Shown here piece after piece: positions 43,621-51,345 of a DNA stretch of 64,000 bases. The notes beneath the pieces were generated by a model. It searched no databases. It saw only the letters and a list, made by a program, of their open reading frames with translations, and was not told where the DNA came from. How positions within the stretch are numbered: position 1 is the stretch's first letter; each line of letters opens with the position of its first letter. This DNA comes from Streptomyces marincola (GTDB lineage: Bacteria > Actinomycetota > Actinomycetes > Streptomycetales > Streptomycetaceae), in NCBI RefSeq assembly GCF_020410765.1, contig NZ_CP084541.1:1483001-1547000 (forward strand), written 5' to 3'. The translations under genes and the position numbers were made by a program.

Positions 43621-45663
43621 TCAACTGGATGGGAGCCCCAACTTGTCAAAGAACGCCCGGTTCCGCTCGGTAGCGGCGTTGACGAGACGGTCGAAGTTGA
43701 CCACTTCGATGTACGCCTTGTACGGCTCGTTGAAGCCGAAGTAACCCATTCCGTCATGGGTGGGACGCAGGCTCGCATATTTGCATCTGTCCACCATCGT
43801 CGGCGTGAGATCGGCGATGACGTAGCAGAAAGCGGGTGCCTCATGCGTCTCGGGGATCTGCCGCCCCGATGCGGTTTTCACGCCACCGGCGCGCACACGC
43901 TTCACATACTCCAAGCACTGCTGGATCGGATCCTTGTCCTCCGAGGCGTCATTACGCATCGGTCGTTTGATCTCGATCACGACGATGGACGGCAGCGGCA
44001 GCGTTTCGCCCTCCGCGGCCAGCACCGGGGAGCCGACAAGCCGAGTCGCGAGCACATCGGGCTCCCTTGTCGAATCGGATCCGGTAATCGGCATGCTCTT
44101 GAGCGTCTTGTCGGAGGCGAGGTAATCGTGGAACGCAAGCCGCTCGTCGATGATCCACAGGTTCGACGCGTCCGTGCCGATTTCGTTCGAGTCGGTCCGC
44201 ATCGGGATGAGCAGCGAGTGGATCGCGTCCTCCTTGCTGTACTTGCCCTGGTCATCGGACCTGATCAGCCTGGTGAGCACATCGAGGATCGCCCTCCGGC
44301 GCGAGACGTACGCGGCCAGGTCGGACTGGTTGATGTCGGTCACCGTGTCCAGGTACCGGGCGAGCCGTTCGGCATAGTCCTCCGGCTGAGCAGAGCCTTC
44401 CTCGGCGAAGACGGCCTGGCCCTCGGCGATCGCGGCGGCTTCGAGCTTCTGGAGGCTGCTGTGCAGCAACAACTCAAGGTCGTGATCCTTGATGGACGGA
44501 TCCACGGTCACGCCGAGCGACTCAAGCCGCGACAGAACGGGCCGGTACCTCGGCGCCCTGTTGCTCACGAATGCGTGGACCCGCGCCTTGCCCTCCTCCC
44601 GCGCCGCGCTGAGCGGGCTGGCGAGGATCCTCTCGACTTCCTTCAGCACGCCCACACGGATGTCGTCCAGCGACAGGTCTTCGATCAGAGCCGCGCCCGG
44701 CACCCGCTCGGCGATGTCGAAGGCCGTGCGGTCGGCGCGGACGTGGTTGTCCAGGTAGGTCGAGGACAGGTAGCAGACATACGTGAAGGGAGACGACGTC
44801 TCGTCCTTGAGCCGCCCGTAGAGCCCTGGCACCTTGCTCGTGAGGTTCTCCTCCATGACCACGCGGTTCGCGGCGCACCAGTACAGCCGTGGCGCGAGAT
44901 TGCGCGTCGAGGACTTGAGGCAGAGGTTCACCATGTCGAACTTCTCTCCCCTGACGTCGATCGAAGTCGTCGGCATCTCGGAGAAGACGAAGTCGTCCAT
45001 GAGGTGGTTGAGCGAGACGGTCTCGTCGTCGTCGGTGACCGTGATGTCAGGCGCCCCACCTGGGCGAAGGAAGTACCAGATGCAGTGCTCGAACATCTCA
45101 CGAGCGATGGCGTCGACAGACTTCGCCGCGCTCTGCTGGAAGGACTTCTTGAATCCGTCAAGACTCACGATCGTGCCGACAGCACCCAGGCTGTCCGCTT
45201 CCCCGTCCGGCTCGACCTCCCCCTCGACGGAGAACCGGAACTGTCGTCCGTGGAGGCCCCCGACTTCGTCTTCATAGGCGCTGCGGATCGAGACCCTTTC
45301 GAACGCCTTGAGCCAGAGCAGGCGTCCCACGCCACGGCAGCCGATGTCAGCCTTGTGGTCGCTGTCCAGCGTCTCAAACGAAATCATGTTCTCCGGGGTG
45401 AAGCCCACCCCGTTGTCCTCGACGCTGAAGCCGACGATGGGTTTGAGCGCCACACGTCCAGGGCCAACGGGGCCGAGGTCGAGTTCCTCCTGCGGGCTGC
45501 GCTGAATCCTGACGCTCAGGCGACCACGCCCGACGTCGTTGCCGAACCGGGCGTCGATCGCCTGGATGCCGTTGACGACGGCCTCAAGCAGCGGCAGGAG
45601 GGCATGGCTTTTCGGCAGGCTCGTGTTCCGGACCCGGCCGGCCAGTGACGTAGTCAGCGCCAT
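43621..45663 (-). CDS. GHKL ATPase fused to a PD-(D/E)XK-type nuclease; candidate defence protein
   Basis: 680 residues. The N-terminus is a GHKL (Bergerat) ATPase: N-box Glu27/Asn31 in LLEAVVNGIQA, DxGxG at 83-87 (VEDNGVGF), and RGVGR at 110-114. The C-terminus resembles a PD-(D/E)XK nuclease: Asp535, Glu564-x-Lys566 in VVIEIKRP, and QxxxY at 582-586 as in RecB/AddB nucleases. The middle (about 340-530) is helical. The gene is visibly less GC-rich, with more A/T third positions, than its neighbours, a sign of transfer. ATG with GAGGAGG 6 bp upstream. Similar GHKL-plus-nuclease proteins are known from restriction-like islands (MutL/MORC relatives). No methylase or helicase gene is adjacent, so it would act alone. 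Confidence 0.75.
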   Translation of the reverse strand: MALTTSLAGRVRNTSLPKSHALLPLLEAVVNGIQAIDARFGNDVGRGRLSVRIQRSPQEELDLGPVGPGRVALKPIVGFSVEDNGVGFTPENMISFETLDSDHKADIGCRGVGRLLWLKAFERVSIRSAYEDEVGGLHGRQFRFSVEGEVEPDGEADSLGAVGTIVSLDGFKKSFQQSAAKSVDAIAREMFEHCIWYFLRPGGAPDITVTDDDETVSLNHLMDDFVFSEMPTTSIDVRGEKFDMVNLCLKSSTRNLAPRLYWCAANRVVMEENLTSKVPGLYGRLKDETSSPFTYVCYLSSTYLDNHVRADRTAFDIAERVPGAALIEDLSLDDIRVGVLKEVERILASPLSAAREEGKARVHAFVSNRAPRYRPVLSRLESLGVTVDPSIKDHDLELLLHSSLQKLEAAAIAEGQAVFAEEGSAQPEDYAERLARYLDTVTDINQSDLAAYVSRRRAILDVLTRLIRSDDQGKYSKEDAIHSLLIPMRTDSNEIGTDASNLWIIDERLAFHDYLASDKTLKSMPITGSDSTREPDVLATRLVGSPVLAAEGETLPLPSIVVIEIKRPMRNDASEDKDPIQQCLEYVKRVRAGGVKTASGRQIPETHEAPAFCYVIADLTPTMVDRCKYASLRPTHDGMGYFGFNEPYKAYIEVVNFDRLVNAATERNRAFFDKLGLPSS

Positions 45664-46035
45664 GGTTTTCCTCCTCGCTCCGACGCCGCCACCTTATCGG
45701 TGGGCACGGCGCGGAGTGGGCCGCTAACTATCAAGTCGAATGAGACGAACGTGCGTCCACGGACTGTGCTGCTGTGGTCGCGCCGTCGGGTGAGGTCGTT
45801 GCTCCACACCTGCTGGAAGGTTCTTGGCAATACCGGCCGACGGCTCCCCACGACGAGCCGGGCGCCGGGCCCGGCGCGGCGTGACCGGCGCCCTGCCTGC
45901 GACGGCGTCCCGCGCACCCGCGACAGCCGGTCTTCGCACGGGAGTTGGCGTTCGTGTTCCGCGAGGGGTGGATAGATCCGGCCCACGGACGGCGTCTGAG
46001 TCATGACCGAGCGAAACCAGACCCTTGGAGGGTTC
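45664..46035. other. 372-bp gap before the secreted sigma-locus protein
   Basis: No gene recognised. A GC-rich inverted repeat lies around 45860-45885 (GCCGGGC and GCCCGGC arms). The segment likely holds divergent promoters for the ATPase-nuclease gene and the secreted protein, but no clear -35/-10 pair is visible. Confidence 0.4.
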
Positions 46036-46581
46036 ATGACCGGACAGTCGATCTTCAAGCGCGCCCTGTTCACCGGCGCCGCCGCCACCGCCGCGATGGT
46101 GGTGCTCCTCCCGCAGGGAGCCCAGGCCGGCGGGATGGATCTCGTCGAGGTGGCCCCCTACGAGCGCGTGGAGATCAACGACGACTTCGTGATGGGCCTG
46201 CTGCCCGAGGGCGAGCAGAACTACGTGGTCTCCTCGCCCTCGTCCTTCGACGAGAGCATCGAGGCCGCCAAGCAGTACCCCGGCAGCAACATCCGCCCCA
46301 ACAGCATCGGTGCCGGCATCCACGGCCAGGACGGCGAAATCATCCTGGTCGAGGGCGTCTGGCGGCTGGACGAGGGCGTGCCGCACATCACGGTCACCCC
46401 GGAGGGCCAGGACTGGGGCTACGGGGCTCAGCCGGTGGCCCTGGAGGACGAGAACGGGTGGGGCACCTTCTACTTCGACCCTGCCGCGTGGGAGGTCGAC
46501 GGTGTCGACTCGTACACGATCACCGCGTCCGACGAGGACGGCGAGGTGTTCAGTGAGTTGGAGGTCTCCCTCGGCTCCTGA
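46036..46581 (+). CDS. Secreted protein sharing the anti-sigma factor's outer domain
   Basis: 181 residues from ATG 46036 (GGAGG 4 bp upstream; an in-frame ATG at 46003 lacks such a site). Signal peptide (FKRALFTGAAATAAMVVLL, cleavage near AQA) then a single domain beginning PYERVEINDDFVMGLLPEGE and rich in acidic residues. The first 61 codons of this domain (46156-46338) are almost identical, in DNA as well as protein, to the extracellular part of the anti-sigma-like protein at 47174. No other family recognised. It lies 57 bp before the sigma factor gene, so it may be co-transcribed. It may act as a soluble ligand, decoy or competitor for the membrane-anchored copy. Confidence 0.75.
   Translation: MTGQSIFKRALFTGAAATAAMVVLLPQGAQAGGMDLVEVAPYERVEINDDFVMGLLPEGEQNYVVSSPSSFDESIEAAKQYPGSNIRPNSIGAGIHGQDGEIILVEGVWRLDEGVPHITVTPEGQDWGYGAQPVALEDENGWGTFYFDPAAWEVDGVDSYTITASDEDGEVFSELEVSLGS
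46156..46338 (+). repeat. Direct repeat, copy 1 (outer-domain coding segment)
   Basis: 183 bp in the secreted-protein gene matching 47474-47656 at most positions; differences are scattered, many silent. Confidence 0.8.
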
Positions 46582-46638
46582 CCCCCGCACCCGACGCCCC
46601 GGACGCCCCCACGACGCCGAAGGCCGCCGACGCATCAG

Positions 46639-47208
46639 ATGACTTGTGCACCCGAAGCCCGTGACGCCGACTTCAGGTCGTTCGTGCTCAGCCGCTGGGC
46701 CCGGCTGCTGCGCACCGCGTACCTGCTGACCGGCCATCACCACGACGCGGAGGACCTGGCCCAGCTGGCGCTGGCCAAGGCGTACGCGGGGTGGGACCGT
46801 GTGACGCGGGCGGCCGATCCGGACGCCTACGTGTGGCGGATCATGATCAACGCCCACCGCGAGCGGATCCGCCGGCTGCGGGTGCCCGAGTGGCTGACGA
46901 CCCGGTTCCCGGAGCGGAGTGTCCGGGACCGGGCCGACCACGTCCTCGCCAGGGACGTGTTGACGGGCGCGCTGCAACGGCTTCCGCCGCGGCAGCGCGC
47001 CGCCGTCGTGCTGCGTTACGTCGAGGACCGCACCGAGACCGAAGTCGCCGCGCTGCTCGGTACCCGGGTGGGAACGGTGCGCAGCCGGGCGGCGCGCGGC
47101 CTGGAGAAGCTGCGCGCCGACCCGGCGGTCCGGGACCTGCGCGTGCCGGAGGAAGGACAGGAGGTGGCGATCCGTGCCGGAGCGCAGGAACGGCCCGAGG
47201 TTCGTTGA
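46639..47208 (+). CDS. SigE-family ECF RNA polymerase sigma factor
   Basis: 189 residues. Region 2 about 12-75 (FVLSRWARLLRTAYLLTG, DAEDLAQLALAKAYAGWD) and region 4 about 105-160 (LPPRQRAAVVLRYVEDRTE, VGTVRSRAARGLEKLR). This is the actinobacterial SigE-type group that usually pairs with a one-helix membrane anti-sigma protein, which here is the next gene, overlapping by 35 bp. The target regulon is unknown; autoregulation and control of the secreted-protein gene are the simplest guess. Confidence 0.92.
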   Translation: MTCAPEARDADFRSFVLSRWARLLRTAYLLTGHHHDAEDLAQLALAKAYAGWDRVTRAADPDAYVWRIMINAHRERIRRLRVPEWLTTRFPERSVRDRADHVLARDVLTGALQRLPPRQRAAVVLRYVEDRTETEVAALLGTRVGTVRSRAARGLEKLRADPAVRDLRVPEEGQEVAIRAGAQERPEVR

Positions 47209-47896
47209 GGAGCTGCGCCGGGCGGCGGAGTCGGTGGAGGCCGGGCCCGCGCCGGTGGACGAGATGATCCGGCGGGGCCGTGCGCTGCGGGCCCGGCGGC
47301 GCGCGGTGGTGACGGGCGCGGGGACGGCGGGCGTCCTCGCGGCGGTGCTGGCGGCCGGTCTCGCGTGGCCGCGGACCGGGCCGGAGTCGGGCGGCACCGC
47401 GCCGCCCGCGGCCACACGCGAGGCGCCGTCCCCGCGCGGTGCGGACGGCGGCGGCGGGCCGGTGGAGGTGCGGCCCTACGAGCGCGTGGAGATCAACGAC
47501 GACTTCGTGATGGGCCTGCTGCCCGAGGGTGAGCAGAACTACGTGGTCTCTTCGCCCGCGTCCTTCGACGAGAGCGTCGAGGCCGCCAAGCGGTACTCCG
47601 GCGACAACATCCGCCCCAACAGCCTCAGCGGCGGCATCCACGGCCGGGACGGCGAGATCGAGCTGATCACGGGCGCCTGGCGGCTGGACGGCACACCGTC
47701 GCGGATCGAGATCAGACCCGAGGGCCAGGACACCGGCCACCCGGCCACCCTCATCACGCCGGCCGGGGACCCGGGCTGGGGCGTCTACTGCCTCGACGCC
47801 GGCCACCTGCCCGGGTTCACCGGGGGATTCCGGGTCGTCGCCTACGACGCGAACGGCGTGGTGTTCGACGAGCTGCACGTGAGCGGCACGCTCTGA
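47174..47896 (+). CDS. Membrane-anchored anti-sigma-like protein with sensor domain
   Basis: 240 residues. Cytoplasmic N-terminus about 1-45 (RFVEELRRAAESVEAGPAP, MIRRGRALRARRR) looks like the short anti-sigma helices seen beside SigE-type factors. One membrane helix follows about 45-65 (VVTGAGTAGVLAAVLAAGLAW), then a Pro/Ala linker, then an outer domain from residue about 98. Its first 61 residues nearly equal those of the secreted protein at 46036; the remainder diverges. GTG start with AGGAGG 9 bp upstream overlaps the sigma gene. Probably holds the sigma factor until an outside signal is sensed. Confidence 0.78.
   Translation: MPERRNGPRFVEELRRAAESVEAGPAPVDEMIRRGRALRARRRAVVTGAGTAGVLAAVLAAGLAWPRTGPESGGTAPPAATREAPSPRGADGGGGPVEVRPYERVEINDDFVMGLLPEGEQNYVVSSPASFDESVEAAKRYSGDNIRPNSLSGGIHGRDGEIELITGAWRLDGTPSRIEIRPEGQDTGHPATLITPAGDPGWGVYCLDAGHLPGFTGGFRVVAYDANGVVFDELHVSGTL
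47474..47656 (+). repeat. Direct repeat, copy 2 (outer-domain coding segment)
   Basis: Counterpart of 46156-46338 within the anti-sigma gene. Identity is high inside the segment and falls off sharply beyond it, which points to recent duplication or gene conversion limited to this part of the domain. Confidence 0.8.
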
Positions 47897-48183
47897 GCGA
47901 CCGCCCGCCCTCCTCCTCCGCACCGCGCGAACAGCAAACGTGACAACCAGCGCCGAGCCCCCCGCTCCCGCGCCTGTTCACGCTCCGGACGTACGTCCAC
48001 TTCCTGCCGGAGGCGGGCACACGCGGCATCGCGGCGCCCGGACGGCGGCTTCGCGTGACGAGGAGATTCCGGCGGCCGGGGGAGGCGCCCGGGAGCGGAC
48101 ACCGGCCAGATTCCCCCAGAGACTCCCCGGAAAGGTTTTCGATCATGGAAGAGGACGCTCCGCCGCTGGTCAGCGGGCGGGGC

Positions 48184-48591
48184 GGCGGACGAGTCGGCCT
48201 GTACGCCGGGTTCTGTCTCCCCGGGGCCTCGCGGCCCAGGGGGAGGCGGCCATCCATCTGGGGCCGGTGTCACCACCGGTCTCATGCGGTCCACCCGCGG
48301 ACTCGGGCGGGCAGCCCTCAGTCGTCCGCGCGGGGCCTCGCGGCCCCATCTTGACCTTGCTCCGGGTGGGGTTTACCGAGCCGCCCAGGTCACCCTGGGC
48401 GCTGGTGGTCTCTTACACCACCGTTTCACCCTTACCGGGTGGCCAGCGGCCCCCGGCGGTCTGTTTTCTGTGGCACTTTCCCGTGGGTCACCCCAGGTAG
48501 GCGTTACCTACCACCCTGCCCTGTGGAGCCCGGACGTTCCTCGGCGGGGTCGCGAGGACCCCGACGCGACCGCCCGGCCGGCTCGTCCGCC
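48184..48591 (-). ncRNA. rnpB: RNase P RNA
   Basis: About 408 nt on the minus strand. The universally conserved 5' segment reads GAGGAACGTCCGGGCTCC followed by ACAGGGCAGGGTGGTGGG, the helix P4 partner near the 3' end is present, and the sequence closes with GGCGTACAGGCCGACTCGTC. The two ends pair (GGCGGACGAG with CTCGTCCGCC). It is the catalytic subunit that trims tRNA 5' leaders. Type A layout with actinobacterial GC-rich helices. Its 3' flank holds a small CCGCTG/CAGCGG hairpin (48163-48176) that may be part of the terminator. Confidence 0.95.
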
Positions 48592-48660
48592 GTGTCCCGC
48601 ATTCTACGCCCGGCCGGGGGCGGGAGGGGCGGGCGGCCCGGCTGCCGTACGCTGACCTGC

Positions 48661-49440
48661 GTGTGGGTACTGCTGCCGCCGTCCGAGGGGAAGGCCGAGG
48701 GAAGCGCCGGGGCACCGGTGGACCTGGGCGCGCTGTCACTGCCGGGGCTGACCGCCGCGCGGGAACGAATGATCGAGGAGCTGACCGCTCTGTGTTCCGG
48801 TGATCCGGAGAAGGCGCGGGAAGTCCTCGGGCTGGGCGAGAGGTTGCGTGGTGAGGTCACGCGCAACGCGGCGCTGCGCTCCGCGCCGGCCGCGCCCGCG
48901 GGCGAGATCTACACCGGTGTGCTCTACGACGCGCTCGGGCTCGGTTCGCTGAGCGCGGCCGCCCGGCGCAGGGCGCGGGAGTCGGTGCTGGTGTTCTCCG
49001 GCCTGTGGGGGGCGCTGCGGATCACCGACCGCATCCCCGGCTACCGCTGCCCCGCGGGCGTGCGGCTGCCGGGAACGGGCACTCCCGCCGCGTTCTGGCG
49101 CGGCCCGCTGGCCGAGGTGCTGCCCGCCGAGGCGGGGCGCGGGCCCGTGCTCGACCTGCGCTCCTCGGCCTACGCGGGCATGTGGCGGCCGGCCGGTGAC
49201 CTGGGCCGGCGCACGGTCGCCGTGCGGGTGCTCCAGGTCAGGACGGTCGGCGGCGTCGAGAAGCGGTCCGTGGTCAGCCACTTCAACAAGGCGACCAAGG
49301 GCAGGCTGCTGCGCGGCCTCCTTGAGGCCGGCCCGCTGCCGCGCACGCCCGAGCGGCTGACCGACGCGTTGCGCGAGCTGGGGTGGCGCGTCGAGGAGAA
49401 CGCGCCGGGGCGGCTCGACGTGCTGGTCAGCGAGGTGTGA
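48661..49440 (+). CDS. yaaA: YaaA-family peroxide stress protein
   Basis: 259 residues of the YaaA/DUF328 family. VLLPPSEGKAEGSAG at the N-terminus, GEIYTGVLYDALGLGSL, VFSGLWGALRITDRIPGYR and the C-terminal VVSHFNKATKGRLLRGLLE are the family blocks. In other bacteria it binds DNA and limits iron-driven oxidative damage. The frame is open upstream inside rnpB; GTG 48661 begins the conserved domain. TACGCT at 48648-48653 lies 7 bp before the GTG, so the message may be leaderless. Tail-to-tail overlap of 14 bp with the RNase H gene. Confidence 0.9.
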   Translation: MWVLLPPSEGKAEGSAGAPVDLGALSLPGLTAARERMIEELTALCSGDPEKAREVLGLGERLRGEVTRNAALRSAPAAPAGEIYTGVLYDALGLGSLSAAARRRARESVLVFSGLWGALRITDRIPGYRCPAGVRLPGTGTPAAFWRGPLAEVLPAEAGRGPVLDLRSSAYAGMWRPAGDLGRRTVAVRVLQVRTVGGVEKRSVVSHFNKATKGRLLRGLLEAGPLPRTPERLTDALRELGWRVEENAPGRLDVLVSEV

Positions 49441-50590
49441 GCGGCAGGTGCCCGGTGTCGTTGAACCGGCGCACACTGGCGTTGCCGTCGGGCCAGTAGG
49501 CGATCTCGGACAGCGACGCGGGGCTCAGCTCCATGCGGAACATGGACGCCGACGGCGCGCCGAGGGCAAGCCGCAGCAGCGTCTTGACCGGCGTGACGTG
49601 GGTGACGACCAGGACGGTGCTCCCCGCGTTGCGGGCGATGGTCTTGTCGCGGGCGACGGCCACGCGGCGGGCCACCTCGTCGAAGCTCTCGCCACCGCCG
49701 GTGGGCCTGGCGTCGGACGAGGCCAGCCAGGCGGCCATGTCGGCCGGGTGGCGTTCCGCGATCTCGGCGAACGTCAGCCCCTCCCAGGCGCCGAAGTCCG
49801 TTTCCGTCAGGCCGGGTTCGACGCGGACGTCGAGGCCGAGGCGGGCCGCCGCGATCACGGCCGTCTCGCGGCAGCGGGCCAGCGGTGAGCTGACGACCGC
49901 GCGCACGCCGCCCGCGGCGGCGATCGCCTCTGCGGCGGCCTCGGCCTGCGCGCGCCCGGCCGGGGTGAGCGCGGGGTCGTCGCCGCCCGAACCGGAGAAG
50001 CGCTTGTGGGCGGTGAGGGCGGTCTCGCCGTGCCGCAGCAGCAGGAACGTGGTCGCGGTGCCGGTGCCCGCGCCCCAGCCGGTCGCGGGCGGCGGCGCGG
50101 CCGGCTCCGGTTCCGGCTCCGCCCGCCCCGCGGGCGGGGCGGCGGGCTCCGCTGGCGGCGCGGCGGGCCGCCAGGGCTCGCCGCGCCTGGCGGCGTCCAT
50201 GGCCTCGTTGGCGAGGCGGTCGGCGTGCTTGTTCCGCTCGCGCGGAATCCACTCGTAGCGCACGGCGCCGGGCGGGAAGACGTCCTTGGCCGCCATGGCG
50301 AGGGGCCGCATGTCGGGGTGCTTGATCTTCCAGCGCCCCGACATCTGCTCGACCACGAGCTTGGAGTCCATGCGGACGCGCACGGCGGCCTCGGGGTCCA
50401 GCTCGTGCGCGGCCCGCAGGCCGGCGATGAGCCCCCGGTACTCGGCCACGTTGTTCGTCGCGGTGCCGATGGACTCGGCCGTCTCGGCGAGCACCCGGCC
50501 GGTCGCGGCGTCGCGCACGACGGCGCCGTAGCCGGCCGGGCCCGGGTTGCCGCGCGAACCGCCGTCGGCCTCGACGATGAACTCCGCCAT
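49427..50590 (-). CDS. Bifunctional RNase HI / acid phosphatase (CobC-like)
   Basis: 387 residues. About 1-140 is RNase HI: Asp9 in VEADGGSRGNPG, Glu in NNVAEYRGL, Asp in VRMDSKLVVEQM and Asp in NKHADRLANEA. A Pro/Ala/Glu linker (about 140-175) leads to a histidine phosphatase domain with LLLRHGETALT and SSPLARCRETA. The same fusion is known in mycobacteria (Rv2228c), where the second half has alpha-ribazole phosphatase activity, the last step of cobalamin nucleotide-loop assembly. So it may serve the cobalamin locus 7 kb away. ATG 50590; the next gene upstream ends 11 bp before it. Confidence 0.93.
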   Translation of the reverse strand: MAEFIVEADGGSRGNPGPAGYGAVVRDAATGRVLAETAESIGTATNNVAEYRGLIAGLRAAHELDPEAAVRVRMDSKLVVEQMSGRWKIKHPDMRPLAMAAKDVFPPGAVRYEWIPRERNKHADRLANEAMDAARRGEPWRPAAPPAEPAAPPAGRAEPEPEPAAPPPATGWGAGTGTATTFLLLRHGETALTAHKRFSGSGGDDPALTPAGRAQAEAAAEAIAAAGGVRAVVSSPLARCRETAVIAAARLGLDVRVEPGLTETDFGAWEGLTFAEIAERHPADMAAWLASSDARPTGGGESFDEVARRVAVARDKTIARNAGSTVLVVTHVTPVKTLLRLALGAPSASMFRMELSPASLSEIAYWPDGNASVRRFNDTGHLPLTPR

Positions 50591-50601
50591 GCCCCGCCCC
50601 G

Positions 50602-51345
50602 TCACAGTCCGGACTGCGGGGTGCGGACCAGGATGCGGCGGCAGTTCTCGCAGCGCACGACGGCGTCGGGCGCCGCGTCGCGGACCTCGTTCAGCTCGGT
50701 GATGTTGAGTTCGAGGCGGCAGCCCTCGCAACGGCGCTGGTAGAGCCGGGCCGCGCCGACGCCGCCCTGCTGCTCGCGCAGCTTGTCGTAGAGCTTCAGC
50801 AGCGCGTCGGGAACGGCGGCCACCACCTCGGCGCGTTCGGCGCGGACCGCTTCCGCCTCGGTGTCGATCTCCTGGAGCGCGGCGTCGCGGCGGGCCGCCA
50901 CCTCCACGCGCTTGGCCTCCATCTCCTCGACGGCGCCGGTCAGTTCCTTGGTGCGGGCCTGGGCCGCCTCGTGGCGTTCCATGATGTCGAGGACGATGGT
51001 CTCCAGGTCGTCCTGCCGCCTGGCGAGCGAGGTGATCTCGCTCTGGAGGCTCTCCAGGTCCTTGGGGCTGGTGATCTTCCCCGAGTCGAGGCGCTGCCGG
51101 TCCCGGGCGGCGCGCTGCCTGACCTGGTCGACGTCCTGTTCTGCCTTGGTCTGCTCGCGTGCGGTGTCGCTCTCCTCGGTCCGCGCGGCGACGAGCAGGT
51201 CGCGCTGCTGCGCCAGCTCGGCTTCCACGGCGCGGATCTCGGCGTGCTCGGGCAGCGTCTCGCGCCGGTGCGCGAGCTGGGTCAGCCTGAGGTCGAGGGC
51301 CTGGACGTCGAGCAGGCGGATCTGATCGGCGGGGGCGGCGTTCAG
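50602..51345 (-). CDS. C4-type zinc-ribbon protein with long coiled coil
   Basis: 247 residues. The N-terminal 180 residues form a long antiparallel coiled coil (LLDVQALDLRLTQLAHRR onward) and the C-terminus is a zinc ribbon with two CxxC pairs, CEGC and CENC. The family (DUF164, mycobacterial Rv2229c) is conserved beside Nif3 and RNase HI in Actinobacteria; the molecular role is unclear. No ATG, GTG or TTG fits the known N-terminus. CTG 51345 follows AAGGAG at 7-bp spacing and overlaps the Nif3 stop as CTGA, so it is the probable start. A GTG near residue 40 would cut the coiled coil. Confidence 0.85.
   Translation of the reverse strand: MNAAPADQIRLLDVQALDLRLTQLAHRRETLPEHAEIRAVEAELAQQRDLLVAARTEESDTAREQTKAEQDVDQVRQRAARDRQRLDSGKITSPKDLESLQSEITSLARRQDDLETIVLDIMERHEAAQARTKELTGAVEEMEAKRVEVAARRDAALQEIDTEAEAVRAERAEVVAAVPDALLKLYDKLREQQGGVGAARLYQRRCEGCRLELNITELNEVRDAAPDAVVRCENCRRILVRTPQSGL

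Noticed and set aside
45724..47415. 563-codon minus-strand frame across the sigma locus
   Set aside because: Antisense to three supported plus-strand genes; composition is of a shadow frame.
48145..48354. Small plus-strand frame MEEDAPPLVSGRGGG entering the rnpB region
   Set aside because: It runs antisense through the 3' end of RNase P RNA and has no family.
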